Below, in pieces: positions 49,556-62,420 of a DNA stretch of 64,000 bases. Every line of letters starts with the position of its first letter. Position 1 is the stretch's first letter. The stretch covers positions 10,161,501 through 10,225,500 of the forward strand of contig JALJCS010000015.1 of the NCBI GenBank assembly GCA_023055355.1, in the 5' to 3' direction. The notes under the pieces are model-generated. The model was not told the DNA's origin and searched no databases. It was given only the letters and a program-made list of their open reading frames with translations. This DNA comes from Agelaius tricolor (lineage: Eukaryota > Chordata > Aves > Passeriformes > Icteridae). The position numbers and the translations under genes were made by a program.

Positions 49556-49631
49556 TTATGCTTGTAAAGTGAAATATCCACAATATCTGGTGAGGCACCA
49601 TGTGTCATTTCCTACTGATAGAGGGACTTGA

Positions 49632-51025
49632 AAAATAAGTGCTGATCAGCAGCAACAGTTTTATGGGAAAACAGATACTGAAGAAGCAAGGCCACAACAT
49701 GGGCTAACATGGTCCAGGGTAGCTGAAAACTGCCCAAGCTTTTTGTTTCCCTGAGATGGTGTCACTATCAGATCTGCCTAGAGGACAGCCAAGGCTGTTT
49801 GTGACTGGTGTCCAAGTTTCACACACGCTGCTTTGAACAGCTCCATAGAAAAACAATTGTTTCCTGGTTCCCATTTTTATTGTATGTGCACAAATGCATG
49901 TACCAAACAGCAGGGATGCTTCCTGCATCACAAGAGCCAGGTCATGTTATTTTTCTGCCTGATTCAAAGCAGAGATTCTCATATCTGATCACTCTATCTC
50001 AAGCAGAGTAGAGATATGAACATCCTTCTGCATCCTAGAGCAATTTCTAAATTATTTCACACACAAAAAAAGCATCAGACGTTTTCTGTTCATACTCTGC
50101 TTCGTGTAACTAATTAGAACTAAATGATTTTACTGTAGTATATTAAGCTGCAGCTAAAGTTTCTTTACCTGTGGAGTACAGAAATCTGTCTGCAATTCTC
50201 ATTCTATTTTGATTGTTTTTTAACTTGTTTAGTTTTACATTTAAAAGTTAAAGTCTACTGTCAAAACCTCATCTTGATTAGGTGGATTTTCAGAATTTTT
50301 TTCAGGAGTTCCTGAGAGATCACTTGAACAATAGCATCCATCTCCACATAGTGTATGAAAAAACTCCCTAACAAATTTAAATTACTCTTAATGAATAAAT
50401 TATAAAAGATTAAAAATACAGATTTAATTCAGCTACTGAGCCTTACCTAGATTATTAGTCATGATTACCTCCTTAGAAATATCTGGTTTCCAAAAAAATT
50501 TTTAAAAAGGCATTTATCTCACACTTACAAGACATTCACTCTTCCAATAATAGAGTGAGAAATCCAGGCTAACAAGGAGAAGCTTATTTAACATTATTTC
50601 TATTCCTCTACAAGTCTGTTTCTGGAGACCAGTTAGCAGAAGTTGAAACTCAGCAAAAATTTAATCAGGTAAAATGGGCCGGGCAGAGGAAATACTGCTC
50701 TGAGCTGGCAGTGAGGATCAGCCAGGTCTGCTCCCAAGAATCTTGTCCTGATGCACACCTCCTCTGACTGCTAATAACAACAGAGCTATAAAAGGCATCA
50801 TTACACCAAGCTCATATCCAGAATTACTGCACTTGTATGGTGTAGGACTGCAGGCCTCCCAGAGAATGCTTGCCAAAACCAGAGAGGTTTATCTGGAAAC
50901 AGGATTGGCTTTTCTATTAGCCTATAAACAAAACATCAGCTAAACATGACTTAGGAACAAATTTATAGTGTGCAGTTTTTCTTTCTGAACTCACATTTGG
51001 TTTCAAACTGTATTCTTCCCTATGC
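49632..51025. other. Non-coding stretch
   Basis: No gene is supported. CAGAGCTATAAAAGGCAT at 50781-50798 contains a good TATA-like word, preceded by moderately GC-rich DNA (50680-50760), but nothing downstream looks like an exon. Frames at 49704-50011 overlap on both strands. Confidence 0.4.
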
Positions 51026-51080
51026 TTATATATGTGTACATAAACATATCTATACACACACATATAAATACACACATCAC
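51026..51080. repeat. TA/CA-rich simple sequence
   Basis: TATATATGTGTACATA (16 alternating bases) leads into ACACACACATATAAATACACACA. It is a degenerate dinucleotide repeat. Confidence 0.75.
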
Positions 51081-51599
51081 ACCAAGAAAAAGTAGACTCT
51101 TACACAGATTTATGAAATTACTTTGCCATTTGATTAGAAGAACATGGCTGAAATTCTATTCTCACTGCAATGTAACACACTCCATCAGTCTCTATATTAG
51201 GCATCTTGGTCATTTTCTCATATCTAATTTACAAAGCAAGAAATCCTTTTTGCTATTCCCCCCCTCCAAAAAGGGGACTTTTCCCCCTTGTGATCAATTT
51301 CATGCCATTTACTTTAAACAGAGATATCAAATTGTTTAACATTTTAACCACACTATGTCCTGGTAATACAATCCTTTGGATTTGCTTGGGTGTCCCAAAG
51401 TGTTTTGAGTTCAAACAGCAGAAAGAAACTGCAGCGCTGGTCAGTCCCCTCTTAAATCTTCTTATGGATTTCATTTGCTGTGTGGCCTGAGAGAGGTCAA
51501 AAGGTTTTCTCACAGAAGTAGAATTTGAGAAATAATCACCTTATAGACCCACTAAATCAATCATAATTAATGCACTTGCCTAGTTCTGTCAGAGAATTG

Positions 51600-51612
51600 C
51601 TGCTAGAGGGCA
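51600..51612 (+). promoter_or_regulatory. CTCF-like core site
   Basis: CTGCTAGAGGGCA fits the common CTCF core CCASYAGRKGGCR at twelve of thirteen positions. Single matches of this quality occur by chance, so occupancy would have to be measured. If real it could mark an insulator or loop anchor in this gene-poor region. Confidence 0.25.
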
Positions 51613-51699
51613 AAATAAAGAGGCCCCTTCTAATACAATTTGAAAAGAGATCAGATCTGTCATTTCATCTAATAATTGAGCCAAATGAGAAAAGAGAAG

Positions 51700-53393
51700 G
51701 GTCAGAGTTCATCTGGTGACCTTATGTAAACCCAATAATACATAATTCATTTTCATTTTATGGAATTTATAAGATGCTGTAAACTGTCAAGATACAGACT
51801 CATCTGCTTCAGCTTCCAACAAAACCTTCCTGCTCATCACACAACACACAGTGAGCTGCCAAAACTTTTAAGTGGTATATTCTGGCAGAATAATCCAAAA
51901 ACCTTCAACAAGGACTGGTATTTAATTCATTCTTCCAAGCGTGTGAAGTTAATAACTGAATAAATCACTCGCAGCTCTTTCTGAATGATATAAAACCTGT
52001 AATTTATTTACTGAGTGTTACAAATACCGTTAAAACATGTTTTCATGCAAAATGGTTTCTTTTCTTTTTTATTATTGTTATAAACCATTTTTTGTGAACA
52101 TAGAACATAAATACATATGCCCCCAGAAAAGAATACTTCATTCCAAGTCTGAACTGACCATATTCAGTAGAACTCATTTCCATTATTAGCTACAAATAAA
52201 AAATAATCTGGAACCTATTAAGGAAATATTTCTCTAGTAGGGAGGTTGCCCTTAAAGCTGAATATTAATTGAAAATATCAAAGAGTTACCTTTCCAGTCT
52301 GACTTAGCCCTTTTAGCTCCTGTGCTGGGCTACATTCTTTACTCACTCACACTGCCACAACCGAGTTTGAGCTGTCTCTAAGTAATAAAGGTGAATTGAT
52401 GGTTTATGAGTTATTCCTCAGTGCTTTGTCTCCTTTACTGTCAATACAACCAACATGTAACAGAGCATCTGGGCATTCATGACAATTTCCTAAGGCAAAT
52501 CTGGGCTTCTGGGGAGAAGAAATTTTTTGTATTGAACCAGTCAACAACATAGGAGGTGGGGAATCAGCAGGGATGCTTTTGACTAATTCCTAAGTTTGAA
52601 ACAGAAGCAACAAACTTGGAAAAACATGGAAGCTGAGAATAAATCTAAGCTGATATGCTGATAATAACAAAGGGTACTATGATCCAGCACAAAACTTGCT
52701 GGTGTCCTTGAACCAGCACAGCTAGGACAGCAGTACCATTATGAAAGTTTATACATCACTTCCAATACTTGGTTTGTTTAGAGATCATGGGGCTTCGTAC
52801 TGCTTCTTGTGCCATTTGTGAAATAATCAGGGCTGCAGATAAGAAAAAGTGTTAAATAACTGGGCCAAGGTACCCTAGACTATGCTGTCCACTACGAATT
52901 CCGCTGAATAAAAACCACACTAAAGATACTGCACTGTCTGCTTGATGTTTCATTGGCTCAAATCACTTAAGCTTCAAACTCCTGCCCTACATTTAACAGG
53001 TCTGCAAAGCTGAGACTATAAAGCTGCCATAAAGGAGAACAAATAATTCTCCTTGACAAAGCATTTCTGTACTAATCTCAAGGCCTAGTTGAAGGTTGAG
53101 TTAGGAAGTACTGAGCAGATTTCATACCATGGTTGGGAAAAATCAAACAGTCCCCTGACAGGTTCCCAGCTAGTGTAACCTAGATCTCTCTCAAATTATT
53201 TCCAAGTCTGTTGTGTTATCTGGCCACTCAGTGCAATGGCAGCACAGATTTGTATATTAACTCCTCTTTCTCAGCTGTAGCAGGCTGTAGACTGAGTCTT
53301 TTTCCTTCTGTACCACAACTCCACAGAGATCACTTGAACAATTGAGAAAAATAAAATTCCATACTAAACCACCATAGGGTGTCATGTTTCCAG
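51700..53393. other. AT-rich non-coding stretch
   Basis: No gene, repeat family or splice-bounded frame is supported in this stretch. Confidence 0.43.
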
Positions 53394-53666
53394 TTAAATA
53401 GATAATATCTGAAAGAGCTCTTCATCAGCAGCACTGACAGCAACACTGCATTGCCCTCCTGCACCACCATGAGTGCTTGGTTTTTGAACAGCTCCACCAG
53501 GGATCCTATTCTGGAATATTTGTAGAGAGGAAAACGAAGGCTCAGAAATAACAGGTTGTTTTACATCAAATGCTAAAACTGAAACCAAACCTTTTGTTCT
53601 TTGTGTCATGTACCTTTCCAACAATCTTTCCCCTGGAACTTTGACCTCATATAGCGAGCCATACAT
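53394..53666 (-). other. Open frame of 90 codons with protein-like composition, unrecognised
   Basis: The minus strand is open from an ATG at 53666 to a TAA at 53394. The peptide begins MYGSLYEVKVPGERLLERYM and ends VAVSAADEELFQILSI. It has a balanced mix of charged and hydrophobic residues rather than the low-complexity look of most frames here, and two TCG codons keep CpG. I see no good acceptor just upstream. It could be a terminal exon, a retrocopy fragment or chance. Confidence 0.14.
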
Positions 53667-53810
53667 TACTCGCTATTTAATGGCAAAAGTCCATTTGTAC
53701 GCATAAAACCTGCAAGAAATAAGTATGTCACTCTCAAGTTACCCTTTATCTATTTACCCTTTTTTAGTTTGAAATGACAACATCCTTGTATTTGTCATAT
53801 TGTTAAAATC

Positions 53811-53849
53811 TGACCTTTGATCCTGGGGTCATTGCACTCCCTGAGGTCA
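53811..53849. promoter_or_regulatory. Cluster of nuclear-receptor half-sites
   Basis: Within 39 bases lie TGACCT and TGATCC (one base apart, an imperfect DR1-type pair), GGGTCA and AGGTCA. DR1-type elements are bound by receptors such as HNF4, COUP-TF and RXR heterodimers. About 30-100 bases on are ATTAATGCATTCC and CCCATTAATCATGG, homeodomain-like words. Spacing and density suggest a real regulatory element, though no conservation data are available. Confidence 0.35.
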
Positions 53850-53939
53850 TCTGCCCATCTGATTAATGCATTCCATAATTTTGGAGGTGGCCAGTTTAGT
53901 GGTCTATCCCATTAATCATGGCACTAGAAGCAGCATGAA

Positions 53940-55730
53940 AAAAACACTGAGGTTATCAAATCCCCACAGGAGATTAGGAAGTTAGATAAGCACATGAAGT
54001 TTAACAAACAAAAAGTACATGGACAAACCAAAAGGCATTCAAGGCCTGAAACCTGACACAAGCAAAGCAGCATGAGAAAAACAAACAGCAGAGGCTTTTC
54101 CTACTTCTTGTTTTTCTCCTAGTAGATTTCATAAAGCTCTGATATCTCCTTTTGTAGGTAAAAGGCATTTTAGGTCAGAGGAAAATGAGAAATTATTTTA
54201 GGTTTTAAAACTATCCAAACTCACAGTACCATACAGAGCTCAGAAACAGCTCACAGGAGTGAGTCACCAACATGGGATACCCCTGAGAGAATAGCATCAA
54301 ACAACCACCAACACATGCAGTTATCTAGAAAATGATTAGGAATGTTGAAGCTTGGTCAGCTTGTGAACTAATAGCCAAGAGGAAAAAATGCATTTCTCAT
54401 TATGGGCCTTTTTATATTGTCTTTTACAGCGTAAATAAAAATAATAAAAATATAGGCAAAAATAAACTAGAATCAGCGTCATATAATAGAATATTTTCCT
54501 GAGAATAAGCAAAGTTTTGGATCTGGCCACTTTGCTGTCCAGGAGAGCTGTTCAGCATTTTCAACTCTTCCCTGGTCTTTCCTTCGGGCACTTTGAGACA
54601 GCAAGAGCTGGCCCCTGGTTACTGCATGTCCTGTTGCTATCAAAGGGAGATTTTGCTTAACACCTTGACCAAATCCAGCAGCTGGATTTGAAGAGAGACT
54701 GTGGTAACTGTCCTCACATGGTTGGTCTTTCTGTGCATTTCTTAATCTAATTCAAAAATGAAATTCCCATCCTAGTTCCTAGAACAGCCACTTCCAGTCC
54801 TGGAATTTCTGTGTTAAATTGAGCCCTCCACTTATTAAAATGTATTGATTTCTCATGAAGAATTATGTTCTAAATAAAAATAGCATTTTAAAAAACTCCC
54901 ATTAAATTAATTTTCAAAAATATTGAGTTTATAATCAATCAAGTCCTGGTATTCTCTTTCAGAGAGCAGTTACACATACTTTCACTGTATGCATTTAGCA
55001 TTACTTTTCTCTTATATATCTGTGTAGGAGTAATGTATACGATAAAATACTGCTATTGTCATATTATAGCTGAATTTGTCATTTGACATACATTGAAATG
55101 CGTGACATTATGTAATATTAGCCTGTCATAATTCTACTGCCTGTGAAAAGTTACTGGATGTCAATGAACAGATTACAATTTTTTAGATTTAAACAAGTTG
55201 GAAAATTTAGTTATTTAGTTTGGGTTTGAACTATATCAACTTTTCCAAATGAGAAGCACAATTTATCTGTAATAAAGAAATAAATTCTCACCTCGTATTC
55301 ATTATGCATCATAATTTTGTTTTGTCTTGTGGTGAAATTTAAAACTCAAAGTAACAAAAAGAAAAAATAATTAAAGAACTATTTCTCAAAATAAAATATT
55401 TGGATTGTGTCTTTTTAATATTTAAGTGTATAAAATTAATATAATGCTAAGAAATTAGTTTGTGGAAACAGCTTTTGCTAATGGAAAATTACTATTTTGA
55501 GATTTCCTAATTTTTTTCCCTAGACTTTCAGTTGCTAATATGATGGTAATAAGCATGGGATAGTAAATATTCTAAACAAAATAACTATTTCCACAGGAAA
55601 ACACATTATTTCTTCCTCACTTCCAAAATTGACTTTGTATTTAAAAAGTGTAAAATTTTGTAAAAGTAATGTCAGGAGGGCAGCCTGGTCCAGAGGAATG
55701 ATATTGCAATGCAAAGGTAGCTACCTGGTT
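53940..55730. other. AT-rich non-coding stretch
   Basis: No gene is supported. A pyrimidine-rich TTCTTGTTTTTCTCCTAG near 54122 is followed after 35 bases by TTTTGTAG|GTAAAAG, both good splice signals, but the enclosed segment is too short to call. The stretch 54880-55600 is strongly AT-rich with no features. Confidence 0.43.
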
Positions 55731-55731
55731 T

Positions 55732-55769
55732 GGGGGGGGGGGAAACAACAACAAAACAACAAAAAAAAT
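55732..55769. repeat. G11 run followed by an A/C-rich tail
   Basis: Eleven G residues (55732-55742) are followed by AAACAACAACAAAACAACAA and an A8 run. The G-run could contribute to a quadruplex only with other runs, which are absent. The A-rich part may be the tail of an old retroposed sequence, but no body is recognised. Confidence 0.8.
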
Positions 55770-55869
55770 CTACCCAAATCTCCAAAACTTCAAACCTCAA
55801 AGCAAACCTCAAAAACTGTATTTATCTTTCTGTTTCTATTTAGCACAATTGTGTTTCCCACCTCTTAAT

Positions 55870-57300
55870 CCATTCTGATTGAAAGCTAATGAATACAAAT
55901 CTTTAACAAAAAAGAGATTTAAATTTCTGTCATCAGTTCTGAATGTTTAACTGTTAGCACTCATAGAAATGAGTGGGAATTTATCAGATCAGATAGAGGT
56001 TGAACAGCAAATTTCCATCTACTTTCTTTATCATCTCAATTTACAGTTCAAGGCATGTTGTTGCACTGGCCAAGACTTGTGTGAAACACATCCCCCATCC
56101 ATGGCTAAACATTTAATTGAAGTTTACAAAGAGGTTTAGGATCTGGGTCACCTGACAGAAAAGAGAGAAACCAACTGTAGATAGAAGCAAATGGTTCCAT
56201 TTCTCTTATAAGATTAGGAGGAGGTTTAAGCTGCTTGAAAGTATGCTGGCAAACTTTATCTGACACGGGAGGAGGGGGCAGTTGCCAGCAGGATTCTTTA
56301 CAGAGCCCCAGTATTCTTCAGCCTGGTCTGAAATGCCTTCTGCTCTCCTCCCCTGCACTAGCAGTCAGCTATTCTGCCTTCCAAAGCCACCTTATTTTCC
56401 TGATTTGCAAGAGGGAAACTAAAACCAAGCTACTCCTAAGCTCTCTGTCCACCTAACAGCAGCTTTAAATCAAGAGTGCCAGAGTAGTAAGGAATGAGCA
56501 GGATCTGCTCTGTGGCTCAGACACAGGCCAGTGCACACTCTGTAAAGAGCCTTTACTTCCTTCTACCTGAGCAGATACCACAGAAACCCAGTCCAGTCCC
56601 ACTTGAACATCTCTGTGCTCTGAAAATCTTTCAGTGGACAAACACTTGTGGGATCAGACAAATGATCAGCATTGACTGCCAGGATTTCAATTAAATTAAT
56701 AAAATTTAGGGTTTCCAGTTCCTGACTCCCAGCTGCCTGCCCAGGAACTGAACCCAGAATAGTGAAGCTACTCCAGCACAGTGCCATGAGAGGATCTGCT
56801 TTCAGAAGCCTCAGCCCAGCTTTTTTCGATGTATTTCTGTTTGACAAGCACTAGATCCTACCTTTCACTCCTGAAATCCATGAATTTTCTACCAAGACTG
56901 AGCACATATTCCTCCCTGCCCTAGATTTGTGTTTGTTCTGAAAGCACAACAGCAGAATTTGTGGAAGAGCAAGAAGAAAACTGAAGCTTCAAATACCTGC
57001 AGCACCCTGAACTGACCCTCATGCTGAATTTCATCTCTGTATCCTCAGACCCATAGGTAAATAAAGTAGATTACCCCACTGATCCCCACACTACTATTAA
57101 ACCTTTCTTTATAAAAATATGGGTGACAAAATTAGTTTTCTCCTTAATTAAGTAGTCTGTCAGATATTAAGAGAAAAGGGAGGATATGGCAATTTAAACA
57201 AAAACATTGCACCAGAAGTTGATACTTCTGTGATATCTTAGAACAACTGGCAATGGTTCTCTCTTTCCCATGCTGAGGAGATGCTCATGTTTAACAAAGC
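55870..57300. other. Non-coding stretch
   Basis: No gene is supported. About 56260-56370 is GC-richer. Frames at 56235-56456 (+), 56494-56694 (+) and 56563-56847 (-) overlap and lack splice bounds and motifs. Confidence 0.42.
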
Positions 57301-57500
57301 AAATGGAGAATTATGATTGTTATCTAAAGTAGGGGCACAATTAAAGAAAATGATATTTGTTTATGGAACAACATTGGCTTGTTTTTTTCTTAGTTACTAA
57401 TCATGAGTTTAATTTTTAATGGAAAAGCATTGCTAGCACAATTAGCACTCAATTTACATGTGCATCCGTAGACCCAATTAATTAAATTTTATTGATGCCT
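57300..57500. promoter_or_regulatory. Possible conserved non-coding (enhancer-like) stretch
   Basis: Homeodomain and SOX-like words are dense: GAATTATGATTGTTATC, CACAATTAAAG, GAACAACATTGGC, TTACTAATCATG, CACAATTAGCAC, CCAATTAATTAAA. There is no open frame or simple repeat. The call is composition only. Confidence 0.22.
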
Positions 57501-59723
57501 AGTTGCTCTTTAAAATGCTTTCCAAATGCCTTCAAATTGATTTTAAATGGTTGATAGTGAAAGTCAGTATGTTCCTGGTAGTAACCCTACTGATTTTCAT
57601 ACATTTGTACCTTCCACAGCCTAAGCATTCACTGCTTTCCACCTGGTGTCTAGAATGTGTTCACTGCTGGGTAACAGAAGATTTGGGAAAGAGTTATGGA
57701 ATGAAATGCAAAATATCAGAATTAGAGTTTCTCACGAGGACTTTCCTCCCTTTCTTAAACAATGTGCTATTTATTTATTTTTTTATCATACTATAACAGG
57801 TGTGCTTGTGTCATTGAAGAGTTGTTCCAGCTAAGGAATGATTAAGTTCATCCTTTTTGGCATCCTTGTGAGCCTTCAAGGCAGAAAATTGTTATTCCTT
57901 CTGTTTTATGCTTGAGGAACTGAATCACTGACATCGAGAAAGCAATTTTACATCTTTGGACCACAGTAGGAATTGGTAATAGATTTCATCACCTACTAAC
58001 TTTCCTATAGCCACAGAGTAGGTCCCAGCTCTGACTGCTTAAATTTAAGCATAGTGTGCTTGTCAAAAGGCCTTGACTGTTTTTTATTAAATTTACTGTA
58101 TCAATTTTCTCTATTTTAGCTACTTTTTCATGTTTTACTACTATTTCTGTTAATCTGCCCTTCATAATTCTCTGTCTGGTGGAAAGTTTCTGCTTTATTT
58201 TTCAGCTGGGGGGCTGGCTGTTTCTGTCATGCATCATTATGACAAGACCCAATAGTTGTAAAACCTTCTCTTGAGGCTCTGTGGGAGGCTGATTTCCATG
58301 ACATACTTTATCCTCTGAGTAAGCACCTGCTTAGCCTGGTTATTACCTTGATGTTTCTTACCTAGATTATATCTAATGTGAAATGTTACTTCAGCTACAA
58401 TATGAAAAAATAACTGTCTGCCTGTCTTATAAATGTTTTTAGCAATTACATCTGTTACAAATATTTTTAACACATACTGAGTTTCACTGGATTATAAATT
58501 AGTCTAAAAGTCTACCTTTTAGTCATACTTCATAATTAGCTTTTATTTATACAGTTTATGTATTTTTAAAAAGCCAGGAAAGTGTATGAATGTGAATTCA
58601 TGTATATATCTTTTATAAATGTAATATTACCAAGAGACAATTTAAATGTTATAAACCTACATTCACAATTTAATGAAAAAACATTTTTCTAAATTGAGTA
58701 TAACATTAAAGCCTCTAACAAATACTATCCAGAGGATTCTACACTATGATTTTTCATTCACTTAACATTGTGATTTAAACAATATTAACTATCATATCAT
58801 TTCATGTTAACAGAAAGACAATCAAGATGAAATCTTAATTACTAAAGAACTGTCAAGAGACATTAACAATTTAATACTGAATTTTATAAAAGTAATGATT
58901 GTCCTATTACATATGCTGTAATTTCCCTTTCCTGACTGCTCTAATAGTTTCCTCACTCATTAAGCACTTATTTTCTCACTACCTGCCAGCAGTTTCATAG
59001 GTAGCCTCATTTAGGGAAACTGAAAGAATATGAAAGATGATAATATGAAGGAAAAATTGCAGCTGAAAAGAATTATAAATGTAAAATATAAACCCAGGTT
59101 ACTTTGTAAAATAGAGTACATATACTTAGTACAGCTGCATTTGGGAAATGTTTAAAGGAGTAATGAATTAAGGAAAAAAAGCTGATAAAATAATATATGC
59201 AAATTTTTCCAAGAAATATAACTTTTATGTGTGAACTTGATCTGTTCCTTGAGATAAAAAATCTAACACTAACTTGCCACAACACTGTGAAGAAAAAATA
59301 AAGGAAAGATAACATGTAGTACAGTTTTTCCTGTCAAAAACTGGTATAAATGTAAAATGGATCATTTAGACAATTAACTGGTTTCCAGGTTAGTCTTATA
59401 CACCACCAAAAGAAAGGCTGAAATGGCCCCCCAAATATCACAGTCTGAACTTGTTTCACAGTGACCTGTGAATGCCTGGTGGAACCAGGAATATGAATCC
59501 TTTCATTAACAGCCACTTGGGAACAGAAAGTATTAATTCTTTAAAATGAGATATTCATTTCAGCGTTGTCAATAATTTTCTTAATAAAACATTTTTGCCC
59601 CCAAGGGAAAAATCAGGAAATGTTTGCCTTTTCAGCCCAAACAAAATTTTAATCAAGGAAGGTTCTTGGCATGCCCTGAAGTCCAGCCAGCTGCAAACAG
59701 CTTCCAAACCAGTGAGGACTATC
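57501..59723. other. AT-rich non-coding stretch
   Basis: No gene is supported. On the minus strand TTATTTTTTCATATTGTAG and ATCTAG|GTAAGAA bracket a 33-base segment (about 58363-58395) inside a 78-codon open frame (58237-58473). The splice words are good but the segment is too short and unfamiliar to call. The stretch 58490-59060 is very AT-rich and featureless. Confidence 0.42.
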
Positions 59724-59771
59724 CAGGGTAATTACCTATATTGGGAGCAATACCTTGGAATAATTACCCTG
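59724..59771. repeat. Nested inverted repeat (48 nt)
   Basis: CAGGGTAATTA (59724-59734) and TAATTACCCTG (59761-59771) are exact 11-bp reverse complements. Inside them TATTG and CAATA form a second 5-bp stem closed by the loop GGAG. The result is one fold with an asymmetric internal loop of four and eight bases. It is shorter than usual microRNA precursors. It could be a structured RNA motif or a dyad of TAATTA homeodomain sites. Confidence 0.8.
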
Positions 59772-59779
59772 CTCCATTC

Positions 59780-62300
59780 AGAGCAGAAACTTGGATGTGT
59801 TTACCCTGAAATCCAGGGAGTGATGGAGTATGGAATGCACATGCACGCATCCACAAGACTGAAAGGTTTCATTTCATCCCAATAAAACCAGTAGCATTTT
59901 AAAAAAATTTGGTTTCATCAACAACACAGCAAGAACCCATTATAGTGCAGGTTTTAATTTTAATATTTTTTAAAGGAAAAGAGGTAAATATTTATGGAAT
60001 CTTTATTGGGAAAAAACCACCCAAAAAACCCACATTGAAGTTTATTAATTCTAAGGAGTTTCTTTCAGCAGTAAGAATAAAAAGAGACAAAAATTCCTAA
60101 AAGTGTCACAGCTATAGAAAAAAAAAAGGAAATTCCTACAATTTTTTTTCTAAACATAAAGAAGGATTGCTAGCTTTATGACATCCTAGAAATCCATGTA
60201 TAGGTTTTATAAAAATTCTGTTTATCTACTCAAAGAAAAAATATCTGTAATATTAATTATTTTTCATCTTTTTCTGCCATCATTTTTGCTTAAGGTTAAT
60301 CTAATATTTCTTAAGGTCATGGAATTAAAACTCTCAAAACCTCAGCAATCTTCTGCTCAGAATCAAACCCTTTAGAGATCCTTTGTGTGGGCTAGGATCA
60401 GGTAACTGCTCTCAGGAATGCATTTGCTAAGGCTGAGTCTATTTCTCACCCCCTCTTCCAGGGCAGGAGATAAAGTTAAATCAATGTGAATGTGCTCACA
60501 GCTGACCCCAGCCAAAGACACCAAGTGCACGTGTGACTTGGACAGCAATGTCACAACACAGCACCAAATTCTGGCTGCCTTGGGAAGCTGAATTTGCAGA
60601 TCCCATTTCCAGGCGAGATGACATTAGAGACTAGGAAACAGAAATGCATCAGAGATGCTGAACAACCCCAGACACAATGCTGTAAGTATGCCCAAGAGAA
60701 ACCTAAAGCTGAAAGACCTGCTTGGAATTCATAGGGTGTAAGCTGAGAATTTAAGATCTGGGTCATCAGATAATCATCAAGGTAGAATCTAACTGGCTTC
60801 TAGGGTTTAGGAAAGATTTTCCTTTTTTCCATATGGAGATTATGGCACTGTCATGATGTCAGAGGGCTTGTGCATTTCATTCACCTACTTCTGGAGCCTC
60901 TGCTCAGACAGAAGATAATGGATCAGAAACACACAGGGTTTAATTTAGCACACTGGATAAGCACTCTGAAATTTCTGCAGACTTGTCAACAGACATCCTC
61001 TACAGATGCTATATTCTGTTGTCTTTAATCTGCACCAACCTTTTATTTTGGCATTTTAAGTAAACACCAATGCCAGCAGAAATGAGAACATTCTCAGAAA
61101 TGAGAACAGATTCAAGGGCTTCAATCAAGCTGGAGCCACTCAGGGGCTGCAAACCACTTCAGTTGTTTCTGTCTAAGCAGGGCTTCCAGTACAGTTCATC
61201 TCCATTTCTCCACTATTTCCAGGGCTCATGGTGCCAACCTCTCTCTAGCTATAATCCAACAAGTATATCTGAAAAGGTGGCAGTTTTTTTAGTTTCTTTT
61301 TTTTTAGTAAGACACATGATCCTTACACAGACAGTTACAGAATGAAGTTCAAGCTCCTCAAACAGCTACTGAATACTCAAGTCTCATACAGTCTGATGGA
61401 AATGCTGGGGCCAGCAAGTAGGATGATGTGGAATTGCCTGGCTGTTGTCAATCACTGTCAAACCCCTAATTCTATTTAAACACGAAGTTTTGGCACTTAA
61501 TTACAATCCCAAAATAATAAGAGCCCATAGGATGAATTTGTGTAGTGTTTCAGCACTTAGCACTGCACTCTAATCTACTTGCTACACAGCATATTCAATA
61601 TGAATGAAAATACTTGTGTTTCTGGACTTTCCTGTTTAGAAATTTTCCTTTAAATTGGGATTTATTGGTTTTTCAGTTCCAAGACAACAGAACAATATTA
61701 ACATTCTCACAGGGATGTGTGAGTAAAAGTAATCACTATTAACACTGAGAAAATATCAGTAACTGTCATTCAGGAAAGTTCTTGCCCTTCCCCCTTGCAT
61801 CCAGATTTAAATACATCATCCTCTTTAAAGTGGGATTTAAAGCCCATCAATACATCTTTCATCTTAAAGACAGGCCTATGCTGCATGGTGGCATTGTATC
61901 TCCCACTACTTAATATTGCAGCAGTATCACAACTCCCGGTGATTGGCAAGAACAAAGTTTAAGGATGTTCTCTCATTTCACTGTGCAAGAATTGAATTAA
62001 CACAGCCTACTAAGCTCTTTGTGCAACCTCGTCTTTCTCAAATATTCACAAGAAATATATTCAAAACCAAAATGTTCATAAGATCCTTGCCTGATATTAT
62101 ACCCTCCCCTTTATTTTGAAATATCTTCATGCAAGGCTTAGGACCCTTTCACCCCCACAAATGGGGAAATTATGGTAGAGAAAGTGAACAATGCAGTTTT
62201 GCAAAAAGCATTTAATCTAAAAATGAGCTATAAGAGAAACAGCCTACTGTATAGTAAATTCAGCCTCCACTGAGAAAATCTGGGTTTCAGTTTTTAGGCT
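59780..62300. other. Non-coding stretch
   Basis: No gene is supported. AGAAATGAGAACA occurs twice exactly at 61078-61090 and 61096-61108. The pyrimidine tract CTCACCCCCTCTTCCAG near 60462 is not followed by a convincing donor-bounded frame. Frames of 60-96 codons are unremarkable. Confidence 0.42.
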
Positions 62301-62319
62301 TCATTATTATCCATCTGTT

Positions 62320-62420
62320 GCACTTAGTTATCATTAACTTAGTGTTTGTCAGGATCCATTAAGGCCAATTAGCACGTCAACAAGCAGAGATAATACAGTT
62401 AAATATCCATCTAAAGCCCC
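62320..62420. promoter_or_regulatory. Possible conserved non-coding stretch
   Basis: TTAGTTATCATTAACTTAG, CCATTAAGGCCAATTAGCACG and GAGATAATAC give a run of homeodomain, GATA and CCAAT-like words in about 100 bases. The call is composition only. Confidence 0.17.

Noticed and set aside
54105..54165. 35-base exon between CTCCTAG and TTTTGTAG|GTAAAAG
   Set aside because: Good splice words, but the enclosed segment is too short and unfamiliar, and the second AG could equally be a competing acceptor.
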